From Kribbella sp. NBC_00382 (GTDB taxonomy: Bacteria; Actinomycetota; Actinomycetes; Propionibacteriales; Kribbellaceae): a stretch of 64,000 nt of DNA. Made by a program: the position numbers and the translations under genes. Shown piece by piece: positions 29,550-41,293 of this stretch (position 1 is its first letter; each line of letters opens with the position of its first letter). The stretch covers positions 1,922,001 through 1,986,000 of the forward strand of contig NZ_CP107954.1 of assembly GCF_036067295.1 (NCBI RefSeq). The letters run 5' to 3'. The notes beneath the pieces were generated by a model. It was not told the DNA's origin. It made no database searches and was given only the letters and a program-made list of their open reading frames with translations.

Positions 29550-30998
29550 TCAGCCCGCGAGCCGGTCCAACCGGGCAGCAACCGCGGGCCGCCGATGGTC
29601 CCCAGCTGGAAGATGCTGGTCGAGCACCTCGAAGATCTCGAGATCCTCCGCTCCCGTCGGCGTCTGCGCGAACCGCCACAGCAGGTCCGCGTCGGCACGA
29701 TCCAGTACTGCGCGCCGCAGCGTCGCATCCAACTCGTCACGCTCCACCCGCAAGGCCGGCGCATCCGAGCGCCCGAGCAGCGGCCCGGAGTACAACTCCA
29801 ACGCCTTGCTCAGGTCGCCAACCCGCAGCGCCAACTGCACGTCCGTGACGTCACCCGACACGTCCGCGACGATCCGATACGGCTTGGTATCGAGCACCCC
29901 ACCGCCCAGCAGATTGCGCAGCCGGTGCATCTCGGCCCGTACCGTCGCCGGATTGCCCTCGTCGCCATAGAGCTGCAGCATCAGCTGCTCAGCCGTCAGC
30001 CCAGCCGGATGGAGCAGCAGCAACGCGAGCACCTCGGCCCGGCGCAGCGTCAGCGCGATTTCACGAGTCCCGACGACAGCGACTGGCTGGTCCGAGCCCA
30101 GCAACCTCAATCGCAGTAGCGGGCGGCGTCGGCGTACCGGGCCTGGGATGCGCAGCAGGTAGCCCTCGTCCAACTGCTCGACCACGGCTTCCCGCCCATC
30201 GCCGAGCTCGATCCGCGAAGCGCCGGAAGAGACGTCGAGGCGATCCGGCAACCAGGCCAGCGGCTGGACCGCGAGAACGCGACCAGTGGGAGTCAGCAGA
30301 GCACCAGGTGAGTCACCCAAAGCGATGAGGTGGCGCATGTTGCGAGCGCGGAGTTGCTCGTCGGCCGCAGCCATCCGGACCCGGAGTTGCCCCTCGGCCA
30401 GCTGAGCCGCCGCGGTCACCAGCGCCATCATGGCCGGGTGGACCGTGCGCAACGGACCGCTGACGTCGACGGCGCCGATCAGCTTGCCGGTATCCGGGTC
30501 GTGCACCGGCGCCGCGGCACACGTCCAGGCGTGGATCCGGCGTACCAGGTGTTCGGCCGAGTGGATCTGGACCGGCTGGTCGGCGGCTAGCGCAGTACCC
30601 ATGCCGTTGGTGCCGATCGCGTCCTCGGACCAGATGGCGCCCTCCGACAAGGCGATCCGGTCGGCCTGCCGGCGTACGTCGGCCGCGCCTTCGCGCCAGA
30701 GGATCAGCCCCTGCGCGTCGGTGATGATCATGATGTGCGACGCCTCGTCGGCGATCGTCGTCAGGGTGCTGCGCAGGAGCGGTAGTACAGCGCTCAGCGG
30801 ATGGTTCTCACGCAAGGACTCAAGCAACTCGGACGGGATGACCACCGGCGGTGCGTCGAGCTCCGGGTCGACCGCGGCGGCCAGCGACCGTTCCCAGGAG
30901 GCGGCGACAAGAGGGCGCGGGACACCGGGCACTCGGCCGGCACCGAGCACCTCGTCGTACAACTCACTGAGCCGGCGCGCCTTCTCCGCGGCGTCCAC
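29550..30998 (-). CDS. GAF-domain transcriptional regulator divergent to aldehyde dehydrogenase
   Basis: 482 residues. The N-terminal part (about 60-230) is the sensor/GAF module seen in AcoR-type regulators: [56 protein letters not shown]. There is no sigma54 AAA+ domain. Instead the C-terminus carries a winged-helix-like segment ([27 protein letters not shown], then [14 protein letters not shown]) as in actinobacterial regulators next to exaC-type genes. The GTG at 30998 was chosen just after GGAG; the frame continues upstream only as antisense of the dehydrogenase. It likely activates the divergent aldehyde dehydrogenase. Confidence 0.82.
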   Translation of the reverse strand: MDAAEKARRLSELYDEVLGAGRVPGVPRPLVAASWERSLAAAVDPELDAPPVVIPSELLESLRENHPLSAVLPLLRSTLTTIADEASHIMIITDAQGLILWREGAADVRRQADRIALSEGAIWSEDAIGTNGMGTALAADQPVQIHSAEHLVRRIHAWTCAAAPVHDPDTGKLIGAVDVSGPLRTVHPAMMALVTAAAQLAEGQLRVRMAAADEQLRARNMRHLIALGDSPGALLTPTGRVLAVQPLAWLPDRLDVSSGASRIELGDGREAVVEQLDEGYLLRIPGPVRRRRPLLRLRLLGSDQPVAVVGTREIALTLRRAEVLALLLLHPAGLTAEQLMLQLYGDEGNPATVRAEMHRLRNLLGGGVLDTKPYRIVADVSGDVTDVQLALRVGDLSKALELYSGPLLGRSDAPALRVERDELDATLRRAVLDRADADLLWRFAQTPTGAEDLEIFEVLDQHLPAGDHRRPAVAARLDRLAG

Positions 30999-31112
30999 GC
31001 TCCAGACTCGCCCGGAACGGACGGGCAAACAAGTGCCGAAGCTATGCAACGTCGGTGCAACGTCCCCCCGCCTAGTTTTCGGAGCACCGCTCTTTTCTGC
31101 AGGAGGAGACGA

Positions 31113-32636
<1,524 letters not shown>

Positions 32637-32641
32637 ATCCC

Positions 32642-33019
32642 ATGGTCGACCGGGTTTCCTACACGGAGGAGGCGGCGGAGTTGCTCCGCCGCCTCACCGA
32701 GATCCATGGCCCGCTGATGTTCCATCAGTCCGGCGGGTGCTGCGACGGCAGCTCGCCGATGTGCTACCCCGACGGCGAGTTCAAGACCGGCAACGCGGAC
32801 ATCCACCTGGGTGACCTCGACGTGGCCGGCCTGGACAAGGCCATCTCGTTCTGGATGTCGAAGAACCAGTACGAGTACTGGAAGCACACCCACCTGACCG
32901 TCGACGTCGTCAAAGGCCGCGGCAGCGGCTTCTCGGTGGAGGCCCCCGAAGGCGTCCGCTTCCTGATCCGTTCCCGCCTCTTCAGCGACCAGGAGTCCGA
33001 GGCCCTAGGCCTGCTTTGA
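32642..33019 (+). CDS. DUF779 protein, aldehyde dehydrogenase partner
   Basis: 125 residues, DUF779 family. It has a cysteine-rich motif HQSGGCCDGSSPMCYPDGEF near residues 28-47, then GDLDVAGLDKAISFWMSKNQYEYWKHTHL. The function is not established; the family is nearly always encoded next to ExaC-type aldehyde dehydrogenases, which suggests a maturation, metal or redox role. It starts 5 bases after exaC. Confidence 0.9.
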   Translation: MVDRVSYTEEAAELLRRLTEIHGPLMFHQSGGCCDGSSPMCYPDGEFKTGNADIHLGDLDVAGLDKAISFWMSKNQYEYWKHTHLTVDVVKGRGSGFSVEAPEGVRFLIRSRLFSDQESEALGLL

Positions 33020-33034
33020 CGCGGCCCCCCAAGC

Positions 33035-33076
33035 GAGTGCCGACCGCCCGGTGGCGTTGCCGGACGGCCGGCACTC
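33035..33076 (+). terminator. Probable terminator of exaC-DUF779
   Basis: Arms GAGTGCCGACCG and CGGCCGGCACTC pair at 11 of 12 positions around an 18-base GC-rich centre, followed by TTCATCT. It also lies just beyond the stop of the convergent gene. Confidence 0.6.
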
Positions 33077-33077
33077 T

Positions 33078-33623
33078 TCATCTGCCCAAGTAGGCAGCAA
33101 GTTCTCCGGTACTACGTACGCCGTGGTCGAGTACTGCTGGATAGATGTCCGAGCCGCCGATGACGTCGGGGTAGCCGGGGTAGGTGCTCTTGAGTCGCAG
33201 GATCGCTTCCTTCTGCTCGGCGGTTGCTGCCCCGACCCGCAGCGCGTCCTCGACGTGTGGGCGGTCGACGGCATGGAGCCAGATGGTCAGGTCGACCTTC
33301 CAGTTGGCGTGGTCGAGTACCGCGTAGAACCGCTCGTCGGTGAGTTGCGGGGTGGGGCGGCGGTCTCCCCGTTCGTCGCGGAAATCGACTGAGAGCAGCT
33401 CGACGCGCGCGGCGATGTCGGCGAGCCCCGTCAGCACCTCGGAAGCCTTGGCCGCCGGTGCCGTGAACATGACGTCCAGGTCGCGCAGCACCATCAGCCC
33501 CGAGCGGGCGCTGCCGATCAGGAGTGGCGGGCCGAGGGAGGGGAACGCCCGCTCCAGATCGAGCTTGCGGAGTACTGCGTGCGCCTCTGCTTGGAGCGCC
33601 TCGGCGCGGGCGATCAGATCCAT
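33078..33623 (-). CDS. Nucleotidyltransferase-like protein, function unknown
   Basis: 181 residues. A GSARSGLMVLRDLDVMF segment (37-53) resembles the GS...DxD nucleotide-binding motif of the polymerase-beta nucleotidyltransferase fold, with a later strand NWKVDLTIW that could supply the third acidic residue. The ending (STYPGYPDVIGGSDIYPAVLDHGVRS) is typical of uncharacterised actinobacterial homologues. A TAGCGT box seven bases before the ATG suggests a leaderless transcript. Confidence 0.6.
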   Translation of the reverse strand: MDLIARAEALQAEAHAVLRKLDLERAFPSLGPPLLIGSARSGLMVLRDLDVMFTAPAAKASEVLTGLADIAARVELLSVDFRDERGDRRPTPQLTDERFYAVLDHANWKVDLTIWLHAVDRPHVEDALRVGAATAEQKEAILRLKSTYPGYPDVIGGSDIYPAVLDHGVRSTGELAAYLGR

Positions 33624-33926
33624 GCCGACGACGCTAGGTTCGGCGGCTCTGGGCTGCCAGCCAATTGCCAGGAACCGGGAACCTTCGGCCGGTTCGGGAA
33701 AGTCGGGGGGAATCCTTCATCCCGCGCCAGGCAACGGATCTGGGCGCGATTGCGGGGAAAACCACGGCATTACGGGGTGTGTCCGGGCGGCTACCCATGA
33801 CATTTGTCAGGGATGGGATCGCTGGATTCGGGTGTCTGCGCAGGCGCACGATTCCGAACACCAATCACGCCGGTTCCGCCCCGACCGAGATGATCAGGGT
33901 GGGCCTGCCCAGCTCGAGGAGTTCTG
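33624..33926. other. Intergenic region before the protease cluster
   Basis: 303 bases without a convincing gene. At the left edge, 33631-33636 is the minus-strand -10 (TAGCGT) of the nucleotidyltransferase-like gene. At 33798-33809 is the palindrome TGACATTTGTCA, a possible operator for the S53 gene. No clear sigma70 promoter for the protease was found. Confidence 0.5.
33798..33809. promoter_or_regulatory. Palindrome upstream of the S53 protease
   Basis: TGACATTTGTCA, arms of five bases around TT, lies about 120 bases before the protease start. An operator role is only suggested by symmetry and position. Confidence 0.35.
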
Positions 33927-35123
33927 TTGAAGCAACGGATTCTCGTGTCCGCCCTGGGCGTCGGCGCACTAGCCGTCGCAGGACTGACCAGCCAAGGGGC
34001 CGCCGCGGCTCCCACTCCGTACACCGCCGGAAAGCACGCCGCACAGGTCTGCTCCACCGCGAAGGCGGCCCACACCGCCTCGTGTCATGCGCTCAAGCTC
34101 GTCGACGCCGCCGGGAAGTCGGTGACGTCGGCTTCGCCGCCCGCGACCGGTCTCACCCCGACCGGCCTGCGGGACGCGTACAAGCTCAACGGGCTGAGCG
34201 CCAACGGCCGGACAGTCGCGATCGTCGACGCCTACGGCTACCCGAACCTGGAGCGTGACCTCGGCGTCTACCGCAGCCAGTTCGGGCTGTCCGCCTGTAC
34301 GGTCGCCAACGGCTGCCTGCGCATCATCAACCAGACCGGCGGCACCACGCTGCCGACCTTCAACGTCGGCTGGGCCGGCGAGCAGGCGCTGGACGTCGAC
34401 GCGGTGTCGGCCGCCGCGCCGGACGCGAAGATCGTTGTAGTACAGGCGAAATCGGCCAGCTTCGCAGACCTCGGCACCGCGGTGGTCACCGCCTCCAAGC
34501 AGGCTGGCGTAGTGGCGATCTCGAACAGCTACGGCGGCGGCGACGCCTCCGACTCGACGTACGGGACCTACTACAACCACCCGGGCATCGCTGTCACCGC
34601 TTCGACCGGTGACGACGGCTACCAGGGCGGCAGCTACCCGGCTTCGTCCTCCTACACAACGGCTGTCGGCGGTACCTCCCTGGTCTCGGCCAGCAACAGC
34701 CGCGGCTGGTCGGAGAGCGTCTGGAGTGGCGCGGGCTCGGGCTGCTCGACGTACAACACGGCACTGAGCGCTGCATCCACATTCAGCACCGGTTGCTCGA
34801 AGCGTGCGATGGCTGACGTCTCGGCGGCGGCTGACCCGAGCAAGGGCGGGATGGCGATCTACTACCCGACCAGCAAGACCGCCTCGACCTGGGCGCAGTT
34901 CGGTGGGACGAGTGAGGCCGCGCCGATCATCGCCTCGGTCTACGCGCTGTCGGGCAACACGGCCGGCTACGCGAACGCTCTGCCGTACGCGCACCCCAGC
35001 TCACTGTTCGACGTGACGTCCGGCTCCAACGGCAGCTGCCCCACGACCCAGTGGTGCAACGCCCGTACCGGCTGGGACGGCCCGACCGGCCTCGGCACTC
35101 CGAACGGAGCCGCCGCCTTCTGA
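33927..35123 (+). CDS. Secreted S53 (sedolisin) family serine-carboxyl peptidase
   Basis: 398 residues with a signal peptide (cleavage near GAAAAP, 24-30). The sedolisin triad is visible: Glu152 and Asp156 in GEQALDVD, and Ser329 in the GGTSEAAP motif. An oxyanion Asp is in STGDDGYQGG (229/230). The N-terminal region before the core is short (about 50 residues), unlike the long prodomain of classical sedolisins. These enzymes digest proteins extracellularly, often at acidic pH. The TTG start is supported by GAGGAG six bases upstream. Followed by two M36 proteases. Confidence 0.9.
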   Translation: MKQRILVSALGVGALAVAGLTSQGAAAAPTPYTAGKHAAQVCSTAKAAHTASCHALKLVDAAGKSVTSASPPATGLTPTGLRDAYKLNGLSANGRTVAIVDAYGYPNLERDLGVYRSQFGLSACTVANGCLRIINQTGGTTLPTFNVGWAGEQALDVDAVSAAAPDAKIVVVQAKSASFADLGTAVVTASKQAGVVAISNSYGGGDASDSTYGTYYNHPGIAVTASTGDDGYQGGSYPASSSYTTAVGGTSLVSASNSRGWSESVWSGAGSGCSTYNTALSAASTFSTGCSKRAMADVSAAADPSKGGMAIYYPTSKTASTWAQFGGTSEAAPIIASVYALSGNTAGYANALPYAHPSSLFDVTSGSNGSCPTTQWCNARTGWDGPTGLGTPNGAAAF

Positions 35124-35282
35124 CGGGTCCTTCACAGCAGCCGGTCCATTGGTTGCCCTGGGCATTGACACGCTTCGTAGCCGGGTCGATGCTCAGGGCG
35201 ACTATTGCTGTGTTGCTCGCAGTATTACTCCGCGCACGAAGGACAACCCTCGCTTCCGCGTCATTACGGTGATAACCCTTCC

Positions 35283-35315
35283 CCGGGCCGATCACCAGGC
35301 TTAAGGTCGGCCCGG
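35283..35315 (+). terminator. Hairpin between S53 and first M36 gene
   Basis: Arms CCGGGCCGA and TCGGCCCGG (9 bp, 15-base loop) lie 160 bases after the S53 stop and 46 bases before the M36 start. It may be the S53 terminator or a leader structure for the M36 gene. A TTGACA at about 35165, 17 bases before a weak GATGCT, may be the M36 promoter. Confidence 0.45.
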
Positions 35316-35361
35316 ACGGGTCGTGGAGGGCGATCCGCGCGACTTTCTCTGGAGCGCTGTT

Positions 35362-38286
35362 GTGAAAGTTTCTGCCAAGGGACGGGGGCTGCTCGCGGTT
35401 TCCGCCGTGAGTGCCACCACCGTCCTGGCTGTCCTGGCCGGCGGTGGCGCGGTAGCCGCCACGTCCGCCACCCCGGATCCCAAGGCCCCGGCCGAGGCGT
35501 CCAAGTCGATCTCCGGCAAGGAGCGCAAGGGCAACTACGACGCCCGGACGCCCAACGCCCGCGCCAACTACGCCCGCGCCGCGAAGGTGGTCGGCAAGGA
35601 GACCGCGGCCTCGGAGAAGTTCCGTACCTCCCTGGGCAGCCAGGGTGTCGTCGCGGTCGACGAGAACACCGGTACGCCGGCCCAGGTGACCAAGCTCAAC
35701 GGCTTCCTCACCGCCAAGAGCACCAAGAAGGCGACCGCGATCGCGCTGGCCTACGTCAAGGCCCACCCCGAGGTCTTCAAGCTCTCGACGTCCGACCTCG
35801 GCACCCTCAAGCTGCGCAAGGACTACGTCGACGACCTCGGCACCCACCACATCTCCTGGGTCCAGGAAGTCGACGGCATCGAGGTGTTCGGCAACGGCCT
35901 CATCGCCAACGTCACCAAGGCCGGCCAGCTGATCTCGCTCCAGGGCGCACCGATCTCCGGCCTGGTCTCCCAGGCGCAGGCCCGGGACAAGGCGGCCACC
36001 TCGGTGATCAGCGCCGACGCCGCTCGCAGTGCGGCCGGCGAGGACGTCGACGCCAAGCTGGCGAAAGCCAAGGCGACGACCGCCGCCGGCACCACCAAGT
36101 GGAGCAGCGGCGACACCGCCAAGCAGGTCTGGTTCCACACCGCCGACGGCCTGCGCAAGGGCTGGCTGACCTACGTCAACGGCGGCGACTCCAAGATCTA
36201 CAGCCACGTCATCGACGCCCAGACCGGCGGCCTGCTGTACCGCAAGGACCTGGTCAGCGAGGGCAACGGCGACGCGCTCGTCCAGGACAACTACCCGGGC
36301 GCGGCCAAGGGCGGCGTCCAGCGCACCGAGAACCTGATCTACAACAAGTGGCTGCCGAAGAACGCGAAGACGCTGCTCGAGGGAACGTCTGTCGCCGCCT
36401 TCGCGGACGTGAACGACGACAACCAGCCGAACGCCGGTGAGACGGTCAAGGTGCCGGGTACCCCGACCACCTCGCAGTACAAGCTCGTCCCGTTCCAGTC
36501 GAGTAGCTCGTTCTGCTCGGCGGCGTTCATCTGCACCTGGGACCCGGCCAAGCCGGACTCCTGGAAGACCAACATGAACCAGGACGTCACCAACGCGTTC
36601 TACCTGGCCAGCAACTTCCACGACTGGCTGGCCAAGCCGCCGATCAGCTTCACCCCGGCGGCCGGCTCGTTCGACGCCGCGGGCGGCGACCCGGTACACC
36701 TGAACGCTCTCGACGGCGCCGCCACTGCTGCCGACGGCGGTCCGGACGCCAACCACATCGACAACGCGAACATGTCGACCCCGCCGGACGGCACCCCGCC
36801 GACCATGCAGATGTACCTGTGGCACCAGCCGGGCGCGTCGGACGCGGAGGACGGCTACGTGCCCTCCAGCGGCGCCAACGACGCCAGCATCCTGTACCAC
36901 GAGTACACCCACGGTCTGTCGAACCGCCTGGTCGTCGACGCGACCGGCAACTCGACGCTGAACAGCATCCAGGCCGGCTCGATGGGTGAGGCGTGGAGCG
37001 ACTTCTACGCGATGGACTACCTGGTCTCGCACGGCCTGGAGAAGGACACCACCGCTCCGGGCGAGGTCCTCGAGGGCAAGTACGTCGCCCACGGCGATCT
37101 GTTCCGCACTGAGGCGATCGACTGCCGCGTGAAGGCGGTCAGCCCGAACTGCGTCGCGGCCGACGGCACCAAGGGTGGCTACACCTACGGCGACTTCCCG
37201 ACCATCGGCGGCGCACCCGAGGTGCACTCGTCCGGCGAGGTGTGGGCCCAGACGCTGTGGGACCTGCGCGAGCGCTTCGGCCGTACCTACGCGCTGAGCA
37301 TCATCACCCGCGCGATGGAGCTGTCCACCGCAGACCCGACGATGCTCGACATGCGTAACGCGATCGTCCAGGCCGACCTGATCGCCAGCGGCGGCAAGAA
37401 CTCCAAGATCATCTGGCAGGTCTTCGCCAACCGTGGCATGGGCTGGTTCGCCGGTCTGCTCGACGGCGGCGACTCGCACCCGGTCGAGGACTTCCACATC
37501 CCGCCGACCGGTGCCACCACCAGCATCACCGGCACCGTCACCGACAAGGACACCGGCGCACCCGTCGCGGGCGCACTGGTCTTCATCGGTGGACACGCGT
37601 CCGGCTACGCGGGCGACTACTCCGCCGTGACCGGCGCCAACGGCAAGTACACGATCACCGGCGTTCTTCCGGGTACCTACGGCAAGTTCGTCGTCTCCGG
37701 CGCGGGCTACGAGGTTCTGGGCAACGCGCTGGCGGTCAAGGCCGGCGGCACCACCGCGAACTTCGCACCGCGGCGCAACTGGGCGGCAGCGTCCGGCGGC
37801 GGTTCGGTGAAGGCGTTCACCGGTCCGGACTTCTCGCCGCAGTGCGGCCCGCAGTACGCGATCGACTCCAGCCAGGGCACCGGCTGGGGCAGCACCACCG
37901 GTGACGACGCCGGGACCCCGACCAACGTGATGATCCCGAAGAACATCGACATCGCGCTGCCGGAGGCCGTGAACATCAGCAAGTTCTCGGTCGACCCGTC
38001 GAACACGTGTGGCGACCCGGGCAGCGCCGCGACCGGTAAGTACCGGATCGAGACGTCCGTGGACGGCACCACCTGGGCCACGGCCCTGGAGGGCGAGTTC
38101 GGCGCCGCCAACCGCGGCAAGTACAACGAGGTCACGCCGACCGGCAATGTCACCGGCGTGAAGTTCGTCCGGTTCGTGATGCTGAGCCCGCAGGTCCCGG
38201 ACTTCGCCACGAACTGCCCGAACGGCGGCTACGGCGGCTGCCAGTTCACCGACATGACGGAGCTGCAGGTCTTCGGCACCAAGTGA
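35362..38286 (+). CDS. Secreted M36 (fungalysin) family metallopeptidase, copy A
   Basis: 974 residues. Signal peptide to about residue 33, then an FTP/PepSY-like propeptide region. The M36 catalytic domain has the zinc motif HEYTH (His513, His517; Glu514 catalytic) and a third ligand Glu543 in GSMGEAWSDFY. It is followed by a carboxypeptidase-regulatory-like beta domain (GTVTDKDTGAPVAGALVFIGG) and a C-terminal discoidin-like domain with cysteines (NTCGDPG, NCPNGGYGGCQF) that may bind substrate or cell wall. The GTG at 35362 was chosen by comparison with copy B. Likely an exported protease activated by propeptide removal. Confidence 0.92.
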   Translation: MKVSAKGRGLLAVSAVSATTVLAVLAGGGAVAATSATPDPKAPAEASKSISGKERKGNYDARTPNARANYARAAKVVGKETAASEKFRTSLGSQGVVAVDENTGTPAQVTKLNGFLTAKSTKKATAIALAYVKAHPEVFKLSTSDLGTLKLRKDYVDDLGTHHISWVQEVDGIEVFGNGLIANVTKAGQLISLQGAPISGLVSQAQARDKAATSVISADAARSAAGEDVDAKLAKAKATTAAGTTKWSSGDTAKQVWFHTADGLRKGWLTYVNGGDSKIYSHVIDAQTGGLLYRKDLVSEGNGDALVQDNYPGAAKGGVQRTENLIYNKWLPKNAKTLLEGTSVAAFADVNDDNQPNAGETVKVPGTPTTSQYKLVPFQSSSSFCSAAFICTWDPAKPDSWKTNMNQDVTNAFYLASNFHDWLAKPPISFTPAAGSFDAAGGDPVHLNALDGAATAADGGPDANHIDNANMSTPPDGTPPTMQMYLWHQPGASDAEDGYVPSSGANDASILYHEYTHGLSNRLVVDATGNSTLNSIQAGSMGEAWSDFYAMDYLVSHGLEKDTTAPGEVLEGKYVAHGDLFRTEAIDCRVKAVSPNCVAADGTKGGYTYGDFPTIGGAPEVHSSGEVWAQTLWDLRERFGRTYALSIITRAMELSTADPTMLDMRNAIVQADLIASGGKNSKIIWQVFANRGMGWFAGLLDGGDSHPVEDFHIPPTGATTSITGTVTDKDTGAPVAGALVFIGGHASGYAGDYSAVTGANGKYTITGVLPGTYGKFVVSGAGYEVLGNALAVKAGGTTANFAPRRNWAAASGGGSVKAFTGPDFSPQCGPQYAIDSSQGTGWGSTTGDDAGTPTNVMIPKNIDIALPEAVNISKFSVDPSNTCGDPGSAATGKYRIETSVDGTTWATALEGEFGAANRGKYNEVTPTGNVTGVKFVRFVMLSPQVPDFATNCPNGGYGGCQFTDMTELQVFGTK

Positions 38287-38305
38287 CGACCTGAGTTCCA
38301 CCCGC

Positions 38306-38339
38306 GAGGGCCGGCCGAGTATCCACTCGGCCGGCCCTC
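38306..38339 (+). terminator. Terminator after M36 copy A
   Basis: A perfect 15-bp GC-rich stem (arm GAGGGCCGGCCGAGT) with loop ATCC. A related hairpin follows copy B, so the terminator was part of the duplicated unit. Confidence 0.85.
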
Positions 38340-38375
38340 CGGCTTCTGTCCCAACAATATTCTGGAGTGATGTTT

Positions 38376-41273
38376 GTGAGAGTTTCCGGCAAGGGACGGG
38401 GGCTCGTCGCGGTCACCGCGGTCGGCGCCGCGACCGTCCTGGCGGTCACGAGCGGCAGTGGCGCGATGGCCGCCACTCCCGATCCGAAAACACCCGCCGA
38501 GGCGACGAAGTCGATCAAGGCCAAGGAGCGCAAGGGCAACTACGACGCCCGTACTCCGAACGCCCGCGCGACCTACAACCGCGCCGCGAAGGTCGTCGGC
38601 AAAGAGACCGCCGCCTCGGAGAAGTTCCGTACCTCCCTGGGCAGCCAGGGCGTCGTGGCGCTCGACGAGAACACCGGTACGCCGGCCCAGGTGACCAAGC
38701 TCAACGGCTTCCTCACCGCCAAGAGCACCAAGAAGGCAGCCGAGATCGCGCTGGCCTACGTCAAGGCGCACCCGGAGGTCTTCAAGCTCTCGGCCGCCGA
38801 CCTCGCCAGCCTCAAGCTGCGCAAGGAGTACGTCGACGACCTCGGGACGCACCACATCTCCTGGGTCCAGGAAGTCGACGGCATCGAGGTGTTCGGCAAC
38901 GGCCTCATCGCCAACGTCACCAAGGCCGGCCAGCTGATCTCGCTCCAGGGCGCACCGATCTCCGGCCTGACCACCCAGGCCGCGGCCCGCAGGGCTGCTC
39001 CCTCGGTGACCGCCGCCGGGGCTCGCTCCGCCGCGGCCAAGGACGTCGACGGGACCGCCAAGAGCGCGACCGCCAAGACCCTCGGCACCACCACGACGTG
39101 GAGCAACGGCGACTACGCGAAGGAAGTGTGGTTCCACACCGCCGACGGCCTGCGCAAGGCGTGGTCGACGTATACGAACGCGGGCAGCACGCTGATCTAC
39201 ACCCACGTGATCGACGCGCAAACGGGTGGTCTGCTCTACCGGCGCGACCTGTCCAGCAACGACAAGGGCGACGCGCTCGTCTTCGACAACTACCCGGGCG
39301 CGCCCAAGGGTGGCGTCCAGCGCACCGAGAACCTCATCTACAACAAGTGGCTGCCCAAGGGCGCGAAGACGCTGCTCGAGGGCACGTCGGTGGCGGCGTT
39401 CGCCGATATCAACGACGACGACCAGCCGAACCCCGGCGAGACGGTCAAGGCACCGGGAAGGCCGGGCGGTTCGGAGTACAAGCTGGTGCCGTTCCAGTCG
39501 GTCCCGCTCTGCACGCCGACGACCATCTGCACCTGGGACCCGGCCAAGCCGCAGTCCTGGAAGACCAACATGAACGAGGACGTCACCAACGGGTTCTTCT
39601 TCGCCAGCAACTTCCACGACTGGCTGGCCAAGCCGCCGATCAGCTTCACCAAGGCGGCCGGCTCGTTCGACGCCGACGGCGGCGACGCGGTCCAGCTGAA
39701 CTCGATCGACGGCGCGGCCACCGCTGCCGACGGCGGGCCGGATGCCAACCACATCGACAACGCGAACATGAACACCCCGCCGGACGGCACGCCGCCGATC
39801 ATGCAGATGTATCTGTTCGGCAGTGTCGGCGACGACGCGACGGTGGCGACCAGCTCGTCGAACTCGGCCGAGATCCTGTACCACGAGTACACCCACGGCC
39901 TGTCGAACCGGCTGGTCGTCGACGCGAGCGGCAACTCGACACTGAACAGCATCCAGGCCGGCTCGATGGGTGAGGCGTGGAGCGACTTCTACGCGCTCGA
40001 CTACCTGGCCTCGCACAACCTGGAGAAGGACACCACCGCCAACGGTGAGATGCGGATCGGCCGGTACGACACCGGCGGCGGCACCATTCGCACCATGCCG
40101 AACGATTGCCGGGTGAGGGCCAAGGAGCCGGCCTGTGTCGGCATCGATGGTTCGCAGGGTGGCTACACCTACGGCGACTTCCCGACCATCGGCGGTACGC
40201 CGGAAGTGCACTCGTCCGGCGAGGTCTGGGCCCAGACGCTCTGGGACCTGCGCGAGCGGTTCGGCCACACCTATGCGCTGAGCATCATCACCCGGGCCAT
40301 GGAGCTGTCCACCGCCGACCCGACGATGCTCGACATGCGCAACGCCATCGTCCAGGCCGACCTCGTGGCCAGCGGCGGCAAGAACGCCAAAATCATCTGG
40401 CAGGTCTTCGCCAACCGAGGCATGGGCTGGTACGCCGGTGCGCTCGACGGCGGCGACTCGCGGCCGGTCGAGGACTTCCACATCCCGCCGACGGGTGCCA
40501 CCACGACCATTTCGGGCACCGTGACCGACAAAGACTCCGGCGCTCCGGTGGCTGGCGCACTGGTCTTCATCGGTGGCCATGCGTCCGGCTACGCGGGCGA
40601 CTACTCCGCTGTAACCGGCGCCAATGGCAAGTACACGATCACTGGCGTCCTGCCCGGTACCTACGGCAAGTTCGTCGTCTCGGGTGCGGGCTATGAGGTA
40701 CTGGGTAACGCGTTGGCAGTTAAGGCCGGTGGTACCACCGCTAACTTCGCACCGCGGCGCAACTGGGCCGCAGCCTCTGGTGGCGGTTCGCTGGTGGACT
40801 TCAACGGCCCCGACCTCACCTCGCTCGGCTGTGGCCCGGCGAACGTGATCGACTCCAGCCAGGGTCCCGGCTGGGGCAGTACGACCGGTGACGACGACGG
40901 CACCCCGACCGGCGTGATGATCCCGAAGAACGTCGACATCGCGCTGCCGGCGGCCGTGAACATCAGCAAGTTCTCGGTCGACCCGTCCAACAACTGCGGC
41001 GATCCGGGCAGCTCCGCGACCGGCAAGTACCGGATCGAGACGTCCGTCGACGGCACCACCTGGGCCAAGGCCCTGGAGGGCGAGTTCGGCGCCGCCAACC
41101 GCGGCAAGTACAACGAGGTCACGCCGACCGGCAATGTCACCGGCGTGAAGTTCGTCCGGTTCGTGATGCTGAGCCCGCAGGTGCCGGACTTCGCCACGAA
41201 CTGCCCGGACGGTGGCTACGGCGGCTGCCAGTTCACCGACATGACCGAGCTGCAGGTCTTCGGCTCCAAGTAG
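38376..41273 (+). CDS. Secreted M36 (fungalysin) family metallopeptidase, copy B
   Basis: 965 residues with the same architecture as copy A: signal peptide, FTP/PepSY-like prodomain, M36 core with HEYTH (His503, Glu504, His507), regulatory-like beta domain and discoidin-like C-terminus. Long DNA stretches are nearly identical to copy A in the prodomain and the C-terminal domains; the middle and the loop before and after the zinc motif differ more (FGSVGDDATVATSSSNSAE, MRIGRYDTGGGTIRTMPND). The GTG at 38376 matches the copy A start; ATG 38370 is possible. A tandem duplicate. Confidence 0.92.
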   Translation: MRVSGKGRGLVAVTAVGAATVLAVTSGSGAMAATPDPKTPAEATKSIKAKERKGNYDARTPNARATYNRAAKVVGKETAASEKFRTSLGSQGVVALDENTGTPAQVTKLNGFLTAKSTKKAAEIALAYVKAHPEVFKLSAADLASLKLRKEYVDDLGTHHISWVQEVDGIEVFGNGLIANVTKAGQLISLQGAPISGLTTQAAARRAAPSVTAAGARSAAAKDVDGTAKSATAKTLGTTTTWSNGDYAKEVWFHTADGLRKAWSTYTNAGSTLIYTHVIDAQTGGLLYRRDLSSNDKGDALVFDNYPGAPKGGVQRTENLIYNKWLPKGAKTLLEGTSVAAFADINDDDQPNPGETVKAPGRPGGSEYKLVPFQSVPLCTPTTICTWDPAKPQSWKTNMNEDVTNGFFFASNFHDWLAKPPISFTKAAGSFDADGGDAVQLNSIDGAATAADGGPDANHIDNANMNTPPDGTPPIMQMYLFGSVGDDATVATSSSNSAEILYHEYTHGLSNRLVVDASGNSTLNSIQAGSMGEAWSDFYALDYLASHNLEKDTTANGEMRIGRYDTGGGTIRTMPNDCRVRAKEPACVGIDGSQGGYTYGDFPTIGGTPEVHSSGEVWAQTLWDLRERFGHTYALSIITRAMELSTADPTMLDMRNAIVQADLVASGGKNAKIIWQVFANRGMGWYAGALDGGDSRPVEDFHIPPTGATTTISGTVTDKDSGAPVAGALVFIGGHASGYAGDYSAVTGANGKYTITGVLPGTYGKFVVSGAGYEVLGNALAVKAGGTTANFAPRRNWAAASGGGSLVDFNGPDLTSLGCGPANVIDSSQGPGWGSTTGDDDGTPTGVMIPKNVDIALPAAVNISKFSVDPSNNCGDPGSSATGKYRIETSVDGTTWAKALEGEFGAANRGKYNEVTPTGNVTGVKFVRFVMLSPQVPDFATNCPDGGYGGCQFTDMTELQVFGSK

Positions 41274-41293
41274 TCCCTGAGTTCCACCCCGCA

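Noticed and set aside
33665..34258. Alternative plus-strand frame overlapping the S53 start
   Set aside because: It runs into the S53 gene in another frame and has no recognisable motif, while the S53 frame has signal peptide and catalytic residues.
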